A DNA stretch of 49,541 nucleotides from BM506 sp031581485 (GTDB taxonomy: Bacteria; Desulfobacterota; Desulfobulbia; Desulfobulbales; SURF-16): NCBI GenBank assembly GCA_031581485.1, contig JAVLBA010000011.1:1-49541 (forward strand), given 5' to 3'. Both the position numbers and the translations under genes were made by a program. Below are positions 25,307 to 33,760 of this stretch, in pieces. Positions within the stretch are counted from its first letter, which is position 1; every line of letters starts with the position of its first letter. Under the pieces are notes generated by a model, which saw only the letters and a program-made list of their open reading frames with translations, ran no database searches and was not told the DNA's origin.

Positions 25307-26788
25307 ATGATTAACGTATCCAACAAGCAATTCGCTAATTTCAGCGGCGACATCCTGGCCATCCTGGTGGCCCCGCAACCCGACGCCACTCTTTTGTCTG
25401 CAGAGCCGGCACTCCAGCCCTATCTGGCCCGGGCCGCTGAATCTGGCGATTTTACCGGCAAGGCCGACCAGACCCTGGTGATCTATCCGGGCCAGGAACT
25501 GGCCTATAAACGCCTTCTCTTTGTGGGCCTCGGCGATGAGGATAAGGGCTGTGAAGAGATACGCAAGGCAGGTGGCTTTATCGGCAAGAAGGCCTTGGAT
25601 CTCAAGGCAGCTTCCCTGGCCGTGGTCTGGTCTGCTCTTGATCTGGGCATGAAGGAGATGGGGGAATGTCTGACCGAAGGCATTCTACTCGGCCAGTATT
25701 GTTTCAGGAAGTATAAAACCAGCCAGGATGAGGATGAAAAAGCTGTTTTTTTGAAGAAGACAACCTTATTCCCTCCCCACGCTGGGCCTGAATGCCGTAA
25801 AGGAGTACGTCTGGCTGAGGTGGCGGCCCGGGCGGGCAAAAATGCCCGGGACATGGCCAATGAACCAGGGAGCCGCTTCACGGCCGATGAGTTTGCCGTC
25901 TTTGCCAGAGGTCTCAGTAAAAAATTTCCCCTGAAATGTACGGTCCTTTCCTTGCGGGAGCTGCGTCGCCTGAAGATGGGGGGGCTTTTGGCGGTAAATC
26001 AGGGCTCAGAAAGAGAGCCCAAAATGATCATTCTTGAGTACCAGTGTCCACAGAAAGAGGCGGAAACCCTGCTCCTGGTGGGCAAGGGGCTCACCTTTGA
26101 CTCTGGCGGTATCTCCCTGAAGCCGGGCGCCGGCATGGAGGATATGAAATATGACATGTGCGGGGGGGCCGCGGTTATGGCGGCCATGGCCGCGGTCGGC
26201 GAGGAAAAACCTGAGGGGGTCAATGTCATTGCCATTATCCCCACGACAGATAATATGCCGGGGCCGGCAGCCCTGAAACCGGGTGATATTATCACCTCCT
26301 ACAGCGGTAAAACCGTGGAGGTGGTCAATACCGATGCAGAGGGGCGTCTTATCCTGATGGATGCCCTGGCTTACGGGGTTGAAAAGTTTAAGCCCGCAGC
26401 CCTTGTTGACCTGGCCACCTTAACCGGGGCGGTGATTGTCGGTCTGGGCCATCATTATACGGGCCTGCTTGCAAACAATGACGCCCTGGCGGAGAAAATT
26501 ATCGCAGCTGGTGAACAGAGCGGCGAGCCGGCCTGGCGCCTGCCTCTTGGCAAGGAGTATACCAAACAGCTCAAGTCTGAGGTGGCTGATCTGAAGAATG
26601 TCGGCGGCAAGACGGCTGGAACCATTACCGCGGCCGCCTTTTTGCAGGAATTTGTGGGTGATACCCCCTGGGCCCATCTTGATATCGCCGGAACCGCCTG
26701 GGAATTCACGGAGAAATCCTATATCCCCAAAGGCCCATCAGGTATAGGTGCCCGCACCCTGATCAACCTCATCCGTAACTGGTCGTAG
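25307..26788 (+). CDS. pepA: Leucyl aminopeptidase (M17)
   Basis: A 493-residue cytosolic metallo-aminopeptidase. The N-terminal regulatory domain is followed by the catalytic domain, with LLVGKGLTFDSGGISLKP (catalytic Lys and metal Asp), MKYDMCGGAAVM and the family signature NTDAEGRLIL (two metal-binding acids and the active-site Arg). The start at 25307 is chosen for its GGAG and for the family-like start MINVSNKQF; an upstream TTG exists. It has the usual length of about 500. The gene stands alone, ending at a terminator before a convergent radical SAM gene. Confidence 0.95.
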   Translation: MINVSNKQFANFSGDILAILVAPQPDATLLSAEPALQPYLARAAESGDFTGKADQTLVIYPGQELAYKRLLFVGLGDEDKGCEEIRKAGGFIGKKALDLKAASLAVVWSALDLGMKEMGECLTEGILLGQYCFRKYKTSQDEDEKAVFLKKTTLFPPHAGPECRKGVRLAEVAARAGKNARDMANEPGSRFTADEFAVFARGLSKKFPLKCTVLSLRELRRLKMGGLLAVNQGSEREPKMIILEYQCPQKEAETLLLVGKGLTFDSGGISLKPGAGMEDMKYDMCGGAAVMAAMAAVGEEKPEGVNVIAIIPTTDNMPGPAALKPGDIITSYSGKTVEVVNTDAEGRLILMDALAYGVEKFKPAALVDLATLTGAVIVGLGHHYTGLLANNDALAEKIIAAGEQSGEPAWRLPLGKEYTKQLKSEVADLKNVGGKTAGTITAAAFLQEFVGDTPWAHLDIAGTAWEFTEKSYIPKGPSGIGARTLINLIRNWS

Positions 26789-26818
26789 GGCCGGGCCGGT
26801 TCTTCCGGCGCCTGGCGG

Positions 26819-26841
26819 AGCAGGGCGCCCCTGCTTTTTTT
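26819..26841 (+). terminator. Terminator of pepA
   Basis: AGCAGG (26819-26824) pairs with CCTGCT (26830-26835) over a short GC loop, followed by a T-run to 26841. It lies between convergent genes; in the other direction there is no A-run, so it acts on the plus strand. Confidence 0.75.
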
Positions 26842-26844
26842 GTA

Positions 26845-27720
26845 TTAAAGGGCTCGCATGTATTCAGGCCTGAGGGGGTGTCCTCCTGCCAGGGCTGTGT
26901 CGATTTCAGCGATGATGCGCTCCTTATCCCTTGGCAACCGGCAATTTATGGCAAGATAATTGGAGGCATGATTAGCCTGAAACTGACAGGGACGCTGCAC
27001 CTCGAGAGAGGAAAAAAGTTCGCGGAGCTCCAGGAGGATTGCCCCACTCTCAGGCAGCCTGAATGCCCCGGTTTCAACCTGGCTGCCTAAGGGGGTATTC
27101 TTCATAACCATGAGAGTGAGGGCGGCAATCTGGTTGGGGCCCATGGCGGCCAGCACCTGGGCAGTTGCCCTGGCATGGGCGAGGGAATCTTGGACACCGG
27201 CAATGCCGAGTAGAACCGTCACGGAGAGGAAAATATTCTTTTTGCGTAGACGTTGGGCAGCCCTGATCATGGCAGCAGGGTCCGCACCTTTACGGATTCT
27301 TTGCAACACATCCTTGTCACCACTTTCCAGGCCCATGTAAACGCGATGGAGGCCAAGCTCTTTGAGCTCCTGCAACTGCTCTGCAGATTTGGAAAGAATA
27401 GCCTTGGCATTGGCATAGAGGCTGATCCGATTGACCCAGGGCATCTTCTCCTTTATCTTCTTGAAAAGGGAGACCAGGCGGCGTTGAGAGAGGATGAGGA
27501 CATCGCCGTCTGCCAGGAAAACCCTTTTTTGACCACGACAGAACCGGGAGGCAAAATCAATATCTTCCTCAACTAAGGCTTCATCCTTTATTTCAAAGGG
27601 CACATCTTTGTAGGCCCCACAGAAAGTGCATTTATTATGGGAGCATCCCACGGTCACCTGGAGGATGATGGAATGGGCCTCACTGGGGGGGCGAATAATA
27701 TTATTTCCTTTGTAGTGCAT
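26845..27720 (-). CDS. Radical SAM protein, unknown substrate
   Basis: A 291-residue radical SAM enzyme. The cluster cysteines are C26, C31 and C34 in VGCSHNKCTFCGAY, a CX4CX2C spacing rather than the classic CX3CX2C. That spacing is known from a COG1032 subfamily with GCxxNxCTFCG. After the TIM-barrel part (FLADGDVLILS, RISLYANAK, YMGLESGD) the C-terminus ends without an obvious extra Fe-S or SPASM domain. The reaction is not predictable. The gene is monocistronic and divergent from the M23 peptidase gene, with a 194-bp A/T-rich region between them. Confidence 0.85.
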   Translation of the reverse strand: MHYKGNNIIRPPSEAHSIILQVTVGCSHNKCTFCGAYKDVPFEIKDEALVEEDIDFASRFCRGQKRVFLADGDVLILSQRRLVSLFKKIKEKMPWVNRISLYANAKAILSKSAEQLQELKELGLHRVYMGLESGDKDVLQRIRKGADPAAMIRAAQRLRKKNIFLSVTVLLGIAGVQDSLAHARATAQVLAAMGPNQIAALTLMVMKNTPLGSQVETGAFRLPESGAILLELRELFSSLEVQRPCQFQANHASNYLAINCRLPRDKERIIAEIDTALAGGHPLRPEYMRAL

Positions 27721-27914
27721 AGGGTGAAGAATAATGTATATATGGTCTGCAAAGAAGGGCAGGACGGACTAACATCCCCTTTAGATTGACAAATTATATG
27801 AGAAAGTGATAAAAAACGAGTAATTTTTTGGGAATTTTGTGTACAGAAAATTTCTTTCCGTGGAAAAATGTGCCTGCGCTGCAAAAAAAATAAAAAAGCA
27901 TATCAGGGACCCCC

Positions 27915-28832
27915 ATGAAAAACAGACTCCATATCGTTATCACTGGCGAAAGAGATGCCCCCAGATCCTATGTCATAGCCAAATCTTCTCTCCTTACCTG
28001 GGGGCTTTCCTCATTGGCCCTGGTGCTCCTGTTGGCCTTTTTTTCCTTTCTCGGTCTCAAGCACTCCGCCCAGAATGGACGTCTTGAGGCCTCTTTAGAC
28101 AAAACTAAGCAGGATCTGCAGGTCGCTCAGACGTGGAATCAGGGCATTGAAAACCGCCTGGTAAGCCAAATCGCCCAAAAAGAGGCGGTCTTTCAGGGCA
28201 TTCTTGATGATCTCAAGGCCAAGAATAGTGAGAGGGAGAAGCTCTTTAATACGGCTGTCCATGAGCTGAAAAAAAGAAGTGCTATCTTTGACTCTATTCT
28301 GAAAAGTGTGGGCATTAAATCCGCCATTAAAGAAAATGCCCAGCACAGCGGTGGCCCCTTTACCCCTCTGGCCGAGGATTCTTACGAGGATCTCATCTTT
28401 AAGTTTGACCATTCCCTGGATATCATCAAATCCGTTCCTCTCGGTGCCCCTGTTCTCGGCCACATTACTTCCCTCTATGGTCGGCGAATTGATCCCCTTA
28501 ACAATAAAGTCGCCTTTCACAGCGGCATTGATATCAGTAAAAAAGCTGGCGCTGAGATTATCTGCCCGGCAGCGGGCAAGGTTATTGAAAAAGGATACAC
28601 GGAAGGTCTGGGTAATTATGTTGTCCTGTATCATGGCCAGGGATTTAAGACCCGCTATTTTCACATGCAAAAAAGCCTGGTTGAGAAGGGGGCCCAGCTG
28701 AAAAGGGGTGAGGTGATAGGCCTCGTCGGCAATACCGGCCGCAGCACCGGCTCGCATCTTCATTATGAAATCCTCCATAAGGACAAAAGCGTTAATCCCC
28801 TTAAGCTTGTCAGGGTTGGCCGCAACAGGTGA
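27915..28832 (+). CDS. M23 peptidase with coiled coil, bactofilin partner
   Basis: A 305-residue protein with a short cytoplasmic start, one membrane anchor (LLTWGLSSLALVLLLAFFSF, about 26-45), a coiled-coil stalk (55-130) and an M23 (LytM) endopeptidase domain. Zinc and active-site residues are H202 and D206 in FHSGIDI, H250 in RYFHM, and H281/H283 in HLHYEI, so it should be active against peptidoglycan cross-bridges in the periplasm. The bactofilin gene follows 54 bp downstream; M23 peptidase plus bactofilin pairs control cell shape in other proteobacteria, so a local wall-shaping role is likely. Confidence 0.92.
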   Translation: MKNRLHIVITGERDAPRSYVIAKSSLLTWGLSSLALVLLLAFFSFLGLKHSAQNGRLEASLDKTKQDLQVAQTWNQGIENRLVSQIAQKEAVFQGILDDLKAKNSEREKLFNTAVHELKKRSAIFDSILKSVGIKSAIKENAQHSGGPFTPLAEDSYEDLIFKFDHSLDIIKSVPLGAPVLGHITSLYGRRIDPLNNKVAFHSGIDISKKAGAEIICPAAGKVIEKGYTEGLGNYVVLYHGQGFKTRYFHMQKSLVEKGAQLKRGEVIGLVGNTGRSTGSHLHYEILHKDKSVNPLKLVRVGRNR

Positions 28833-28886
28833 TTTCCAGGATAGGTCTGTTTTTTTAATGATCAAAAACAATCTCAAGGAGTTTCC

Positions 28887-29333
28887 ATGGGTTTTCTGAA
28901 AAAAAAGGACGAGACCCTCAAGAATGATCTGGGCGGTGGTCATGTTGCCATAACGAGCATTATTGGCACCGGCCTCAATGTAAGCGGAGATCTCTGTTTT
29001 ACCGGCAAACTGCGCCTCGATGGCACCATTATCGGCAACATCAAGGGAGAACACCTTATCCTGGGGGAAGCAGGGCTCATTACCGGCGATGTGGATATCC
29101 ACTCCTTTACCTGTCAGGGGAGGGTGGATGGCAACATCAAGGCCCGTAATCTCAATGTGGTCAAGGGGTGCAGAATTGACGGCAATGTGGAGGCCGTCAA
29201 TCTCCTTGTTGAGGGAGGAGCTTCCTTAAATGGTGAGGTGAAGGTGGAGAGCAGCGACCTGCACCTGATCAAAGGAGAAGCCCCTGCAGAAAAAAAGAAG
29301 GAGGGGGGGCCGGCGGTCCAATCAGCCCCTTAA
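28887..29333 (+). CDS. Bactofilin
   Basis: A 148-residue polymer-forming cytoskeletal protein. After a polar start, residues 25-125 form the DUF583 right-handed beta helix with its repeating hydrophobic pattern (GTGLNVSGDLCFTGKLRLDGTIIGNI, LILGEAGLITGDVDIHSFTCQGRVDGNI). The tail is Lys/Pro-rich. AAGGAG lies upstream of the ATG. Bactofilins assemble without nucleotide and scaffold wall enzymes; the adjacent M23 peptidase is the obvious client. A strong terminator follows. Confidence 0.93.
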   Translation: MGFLKKKDETLKNDLGGGHVAITSIIGTGLNVSGDLCFTGKLRLDGTIIGNIKGEHLILGEAGLITGDVDIHSFTCQGRVDGNIKARNLNVVKGCRIDGNVEAVNLLVEGGASLNGEVKVESSDLHLIKGEAPAEKKKEGGPAVQSAP

Positions 29334-29377
29334 AAAGGGTTCCTCCCTGAAAAGCACTTCTTAAAGTGTGGCTTCTT

Positions 29378-29420
29378 AAAAAAACCGCATCACGGTAAAA
29401 ACGTGGTGCGGTTTTTTTTA
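29378..29420. terminator. Bidirectional terminator between bactofilin and serC
   Basis: CCGCATCACG (29385-29394) pairs with CGTGGTGCGG (29402-29411) with one G-T pair. It is flanked by seven A on the left and eight T on the right, so it works for both the plus-strand bactofilin unit and the minus-strand serC. Confidence 0.9.
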
Positions 29421-29438
29421 TTGCTGCAGCCAAAAAAA

Positions 29439-30521
29439 TTAGCGATGGGCCTTTTCAAACCTTTTCATAAAGGCAACCAGATCAACAACGCCCTGCCTGG
29501 GAAAGGCATTATAGATCGAGGCCCGGCAGCCACCTATAGAGCGATGTCCCTTTAAACCGTCCAGCCCCTCTTGGCCGGCCTGGTCTATAAAGAGGGCCTC
29601 CAGTTCAGGAGTGGGCAGATTAAAGGTGATGTTCATCAAGGATCGTGAATCCACCCGGGCATGGCCCTTGTAAAAATCTGTAGAATCTATCATGTCGTAT
29701 AAAAGGGCTGCTTTTTCCTTGTTTTTCTCCTCCATGGCCTCAACGCCGCCCATGGCCTTCAGCCATTTGCAGACCTGGCCCACCATATAGATGGCAAAGC
29801 AGGGAGGGGTATTGAACATGGACCCCTTGTCGGCATGGGTCTTGTAGCGCAGCATGGTGGGCAGGTTGGCAGGGGCCCGGTCCAGGAGATCATCACGGAT
29901 GATAACAATGGTGACGCCGGCTGGACCCATGTTTTTCTGGGCCCCGGCAAAAATCAGACCAAAGGGGGTGATGTCAAATTTGCGGCTTAATATGTCAGAG
30001 GACATGTCGCAGACCAGCATCTTGTCTGTTTTGGGAATATCAGCGAACTGGGTGCCGTAAATGGTGTTGTTGGAGACAAAATAGAGGTATTGGGCGGCCG
30101 GATCCACCTCATAATCGCCGTTTTTGGGAACATGATCAAAAGTGGTTGCCTCACTGGAGTAGGCCACATGGGCCTCGGCAACAAGGTTGGCCTCTTTGAT
30201 GGCCTTTTTTGCCCATGTTCCGGTATTGAGATAACTCGCCTTCTGACCCGGGCCCAGGAGATTGAGGGGGACCATGGCAAATTGGGTGGAGGCGCCTCCC
30301 TGCAGAAAGAGGACTTTATAATTGGCCGGGATGGCCAGCAGTTCACGGAGAAGGGCTTCCGCCTCATCTGCCACTGCCATGAATTCCTTTGAGCGATGGG
30401 AAAGCTCAATGAGACTAATGCCCTTATTGTTAAAATTGACAATATCCTGAGCGGCTTGGGCCAGCACTTCCTGAGGGAGAGTGGCTGGTCCTGGACTGAA
30501 ATTATAAATACGGTCTGGCAT
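29439..30521 (-). CDS. serC: Phosphoserine aminotransferase
   Basis: A 360-residue class V aminotransferase making 3-phosphoserine from 3-phosphohydroxypyruvate. Landmarks are YNFSPGPATLPQEVL at the start, SHRSKEF, LFLQGGASTQFAMVPLNLL, and the PLP-lysine region FAGAQKNMGPAGVT. The C-terminal GLKGHRSIGGCRASIYNAFP is typical of SerC. Family length is about 360. No serA or serB lies in the window. The gene stands alone on the minus strand; the upstream 217 bp contain a GGGAG/CTCCC hairpin at about 30610-30634 and no recognised riboswitch. Confidence 0.96.
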   Translation of the reverse strand: MPDRIYNFSPGPATLPQEVLAQAAQDIVNFNNKGISLIELSHRSKEFMAVADEAEALLRELLAIPANYKVLFLQGGASTQFAMVPLNLLGPGQKASYLNTGTWAKKAIKEANLVAEAHVAYSSEATTFDHVPKNGDYEVDPAAQYLYFVSNNTIYGTQFADIPKTDKMLVCDMSSDILSRKFDITPFGLIFAGAQKNMGPAGVTIVIIRDDLLDRAPANLPTMLRYKTHADKGSMFNTPPCFAIYMVGQVCKWLKAMGGVEAMEEKNKEKAALLYDMIDSTDFYKGHARVDSRSLMNITFNLPTPELEALFIDQAGQEGLDGLKGHRSIGGCRASIYNAFPRQGVVDLVAFMKRFEKAHR

Positions 30522-30738
30522 GGGATTCCTCTGGCAGGGCTGAAGTTATTAAGTTTTTTATCAGGATGAGCGGCTCCATGGGATGCATAAAAGCCATTCT
30601 ATCCTTTACGGGGAGGAGTTCTCCCGGTAGATAGATTCAAAAAAAAGAAAATATAGTGTAAATGTGAAGCGCTGTCATCCAAATTGTCATCAATGGCCCT
30701 GTCCTTAAAGGTATCTTTATTCCCCCTCTCCTTCATTA

Positions 30739-31677
30739 ATGATCTCACCATCACCTTCCATGGCCAAACAGAAAATCCTTATCTTGGTTGGACCCACCGG
30801 GGTAGGCAAAACAGACCTTTCCCTGGGCATTGCTGAGAAATTCCAGGCTGAAATCATCTCCATGGATTCCATGCAGATATACAGGCATATGGATATTGGC
30901 ACTGCCAAGCCGACCCTGGCTGAGCGCTGCCGCGTTCCGCACCATCTTGTCGACTATGTCGAGCCCGATGAGATATATCATGTCAGCCGTTTTGTGAAAG
31001 ACGCCCGCCAGGCCATTGAGGAGATACGCAGCCGCGGCCTTCTCCCCATGTTGGTGGGCGGCACAGGGCTTTACATGCGCGGTCTCCTGGAGGGGGTTTT
31101 TGCGTTACCCGTCATTCCCGGTGAAGTGAGGGAAAAAGTGCGCCATGACCTGCAGAGGCTGGGCAATGCCGAGATGTTTCAGGAGCTCAGCGCTTGCGAT
31201 CCGGAATCTGCCGCCAGAATTCACCCAAACGACAGTCAGCGGCTGGCAAGGGGCGTGGAGATTTTCAGGGCGACCGGTATTCCCTGGTCGCAACATCTGC
31301 GGCGCCAGGATAAAGAGGCCCATGGCTATGAGGCGGTAAAGGTCGGCCTGCAGAGAGAGCGGCGCCAGCTCTATGAGCGGATCAACAGCCGCGTTGATAT
31401 GATGATCGAACAGGGGCTGCTGGCTGAGGTGGAAAATCTCCTGGCCATGGGTTTTGGCCCCGAGTTAGGGCCCATGCAGTCCATTGGCTATCGTCATATG
31501 GTGCAGTACATTATGGGTGCCTGGCCCTGGCAGGAGGCCGTCTCCCTGCTGGCTCGGGACAGCAGGCGGTATGCCAAGAGACAATTTACCTGGTTTGGCC
31601 GTGATCAGAATATAGAGTGGTTTCACCCTGATCAGCAGCAGAAGATTGTCCACCATCTGGAAAGGAAGGGATTTTGA
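30739..31677 (+). CDS. miaA: tRNA dimethylallyltransferase
   Basis: A 312-residue enzyme that adds dimethylallyl to N6 of A37 in tRNAs reading UNN codons. Walker A is GPTGVGKT (18-25), followed by ISMDSMQIYRHMDIGTAKPT and the LVGGTGLYMRGLLEG motif. The later RFTW-like end reads RRYAKRQFTWFGRD. A second Met at codon 8 (30760) is also possible; no ribosome site decides. Its product is the substrate of MiaB, encoded 4 kb downstream. The stop overlaps the recJ start, so the two form an operon. Confidence 0.95.
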   Translation: MISPSPSMAKQKILILVGPTGVGKTDLSLGIAEKFQAEIISMDSMQIYRHMDIGTAKPTLAERCRVPHHLVDYVEPDEIYHVSRFVKDARQAIEEIRSRGLLPMLVGGTGLYMRGLLEGVFALPVIPGEVREKVRHDLQRLGNAEMFQELSACDPESAARIHPNDSQRLARGVEIFRATGIPWSQHLRRQDKEAHGYEAVKVGLQRERRQLYERINSRVDMMIEQGLLAEVENLLAMGFGPELGPMQSIGYRHMVQYIMGAWPWQEAVSLLARDSRRYAKRQFTWFGRDQNIEWFHPDQQQKIVHHLERKGF

Positions 31678-33449
31678 AAAAGAGGATAATCAGAGAGCGA
31701 CCACGCCGGCAAGGGATCTACACTGCCGCCCGGGCAGAGGGGTTAAGCCATGTCCAGGCGGACATCCTTTGCCGCCGGTCTCTGTCGGAAAAAGAGAGCC
31801 TCACCCCATTCTACGATCCCCGGCTTAGGGAAATCAGTCCCCCTCAGTTGCTGAAAAACTGCGCATTGGCCGTGGCCAGGATAGTCGAGGCCATCGAGAA
31901 GAGTGAACATATCGGGCTGGCCACCGATTATGACGTGGATGGTCTGACCGCCAACGCCGTTGGGCAAAAGTCCTTTGGTGATTATTTCGGGGTGGAGAGC
32001 AATTTCATCCACAGCTTTGTCGGCAACCGGCTGCAGGACGGCTACGGCTTAACTGACCAGCTCTGTGCCCGGATCCTCGCCCACACACCCCCGGTCAGCC
32101 TGCTGATCACTGCCGACTGTGGGGTGTCGGATGAAAGAAGGATAATCCTTCTCAAAGAAGCCGGGGTGGACGTTATTGTCACGGATCACCACCTGGTTCC
32201 GGAAGATGAATTCCCCGCTGCAGCCTACGCCCTGGTCAATCCCCAGCAGCAGGAGTGTCCTTACCCGGACAAAACAATCTCCGGCAGCATGGTATGCTGG
32301 CTGGTCATGAGTGCCGTCCGCACTGAACTGCTGGCGGCCGGTCTCATTGCTGCCGAGACCCCAACGCTCATCTCGCTTCTTGATTATGTGGCCCTGGCCA
32401 CCATCGCAGATAGCGTCTCCCTGCTCAGCCCGATAAACAGGGCCGTGGTGCGCTATGGCCTGCATGAAATCAACAAGTTTGTCAGGCCATGCTGGCAGGG
32501 CATGGAATTTGGCAGCCGCCCCCTGACCAGGCTGACAGAAGGGGATCTGGCCTTTCAGGTGAGCCCCCGGATAAACGGGGCCGGCAGAATGGGGGATCCG
32601 CAGCTGGCTTTGGATTTTTTACTGGCCCCTGACCATGAGACGGCAAAGAAGGCCTTTCTTGTGCTCACCGAGACAAACCAGTTGCGAAAAGAGAAAGAGG
32701 CCCAGGCCATGGTTATTGCCCACGCCTTGGCAGGTCAGGAAGATCAGGGCAGGGGAATCGTGGTCTATCACCCTGATTTCCATCCGGGCATCCTGGGTAT
32801 TATGGCCTCCAGGCTGGCGGAAAGCTATGGGGTGCCCGCTGTTGTTTTGGGCAAAACAGCAAGAGAAGGGGTGCTGGCCGGCTCCTGCCGCACAAACGGT
32901 AGGGTGCATATCCTCAAGATGATCAGCCAGGCCGCAGCCCTGGAGAAAATAGCCGGGCAGGACAACATCATATCTTTTGGCGGCCACCGGGGAGCGGCGG
33001 GACTCAAGCTGCACCAGCCGGGAGTGGCGGCCTTTCGCGTCCATTTCCTGGCGGCTATTGCCGGGGTGGAGGGAGGCGAGGGAGTTACCCTGGTGGAAAC
33101 AGATGGCGCTTTGGCTCCCACAGAAATAACCCTGGCCACCTGTGCCCAAATCAGCGTCCTTGAACCCTTTGGCCAACATTTTGCGCATCCTGTCTTTGTC
33201 AATAAATTCACTGTAAAGAGCGCCAAGTTTGTCGGCAAGGAGAAGGACCATCTTCAGCTCACCCTTACCAATAACAAAGACAGCTACCGGGGAATATGGT
33301 TCAGGGCTCAGATTACAAACCCTCAAGCAACAGCAATAGCTATTCCAGGCAACCAGATCTACTGTCTCTATCAACTTTCCACCAATGAATACAGGGGACA
33401 GAAAAACCTGCAGCTCTGCATCACGGACGTTGCCGAAGATAGACCCTAA
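31674..33449 (+). CDS. recJ: Single-stranded-DNA-specific exonuclease RecJ
   Basis: A 591-residue DHH-family 5'-3' exonuclease of DNA repair. Phosphoesterase motifs are ATDYDVDGLTA, LITADCG and VIVTDHHLV (the DHH), then the DHHA1 domain with SFGGHRGAAGLKL. A C-terminal OB-like part follows. In the first motif the usual HxDxDG is DYDVDG, so the first metal ligand differs from many RecJ proteins. Translation starts with TTG at 31674, which overlaps the miaA stop as TTGA and has a strong GGAAGGG upstream, so coupling is certain in layout. A GC-rich hairpin follows the gene. Confidence 0.9.
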   Translation: MKKRIIRERPRRQGIYTAARAEGLSHVQADILCRRSLSEKESLTPFYDPRLREISPPQLLKNCALAVARIVEAIEKSEHIGLATDYDVDGLTANAVGQKSFGDYFGVESNFIHSFVGNRLQDGYGLTDQLCARILAHTPPVSLLITADCGVSDERRIILLKEAGVDVIVTDHHLVPEDEFPAAAYALVNPQQQECPYPDKTISGSMVCWLVMSAVRTELLAAGLIAAETPTLISLLDYVALATIADSVSLLSPINRAVVRYGLHEINKFVRPCWQGMEFGSRPLTRLTEGDLAFQVSPRINGAGRMGDPQLALDFLLAPDHETAKKAFLVLTETNQLRKEKEAQAMVIAHALAGQEDQGRGIVVYHPDFHPGILGIMASRLAESYGVPAVVLGKTAREGVLAGSCRTNGRVHILKMISQAAALEKIAGQDNIISFGGHRGAAGLKLHQPGVAAFRVHFLAAIAGVEGGEGVTLVETDGALAPTEITLATCAQISVLEPFGQHFAHPVFVNKFTVKSAKFVGKEKDHLQLTLTNNKDSYRGIWFRAQITNPQATAIAIPGNQIYCLYQLSTNEYRGQKNLQLCITDVAEDRP

Positions 33450-33458
33450 AACCCATAG

Positions 33459-33490
33459 CGCCCCGGCGGCCATGGAGCGCCGCCGGGGCG
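33459..33490 (+). terminator. GC-rich hairpin after recJ
   Basis: CGCCCCGGCGG (33459-33469) pairs perfectly over 11 bp with CCGCCGGGGCG (33480-33490). No T-run follows, so it is either a weak or Rho-assisted terminator or an RNA-stabilising 3' hairpin of the miaA-recJ transcript. Confidence 0.5.
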
Positions 33491-33593
33491 ACAGCTGTCT
33501 TTGCTTACTAACTTTCTGTTTTTCCATACTTAAGCATAACTATACATAATATATATTATGCGACATTGTTTAAGCAGGTATAGTGACAGACAA

Positions 33594-33629
33594 AAGTCCC
33601 CTTCCTCTTCCCTGTGCCGGGGCTTTTTT
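33594..33629 (+). terminator. Possible attenuator-type terminator in the purB leader
   Basis: AGTCCCC (33595-33601) can pair with GGGGCT (33619-33624) across a 17-base pyrimidine-rich loop, followed by six T. It lies 131 bp before purB and not directly after any gene. It could end read-through from recJ or attenuate purB. The upstream 33491-33590 is A/T-rich (TATACATAATATATATTATG), probably promoter DNA, but no hexamer pair is convincing. Confidence 0.4.
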
Positions 33630-33650
33630 ATGCACGAAAGGGATAATGCC

Positions 33651-33758
33651 ATGAAAAAGGCGGCCAAATCGGGTAAGTATAACCCCTTATCCTTAATGGA
33701 GACCTTGACCCGTGCCCGCTGTTTAGGTTGGAATAATTACGTTTTTACGGAGAGATAA
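33651..33758 (+). CDS. Possible 35-residue leader ORF before purB
   Basis: A short frame, MKKAAKSGKYNPLSLMETL onward, ends two bases before the purB ATG. AAGGG lies ten bases before its ATG, and the frame stays open for 31 codons further upstream. It shows no domain and no obvious control codons. It could be a small translated leader that couples to purB, whose own site (GGAGAG) lies inside the end of this frame. Equally it may be chance. It also provides the content of the gap between recJ and purB. Confidence 0.25.
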   Translation: MKKAAKSGKYNPLSLMETLTRARCLGWNNYVFTER

Positions 33759-33760
33759 TA

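Noticed and set aside
26845..27720. Abnormal radical SAM cysteine spacing as evidence of a new enzyme class
   Set aside because: CX4CX2C with this context is already common in a COG1032 subfamily, so it is not new in itself.
33558..33650. N-terminal extension of the small frame before purB
   Set aside because: It would run through the terminator-like hairpin and T-run and has no ribosome site.
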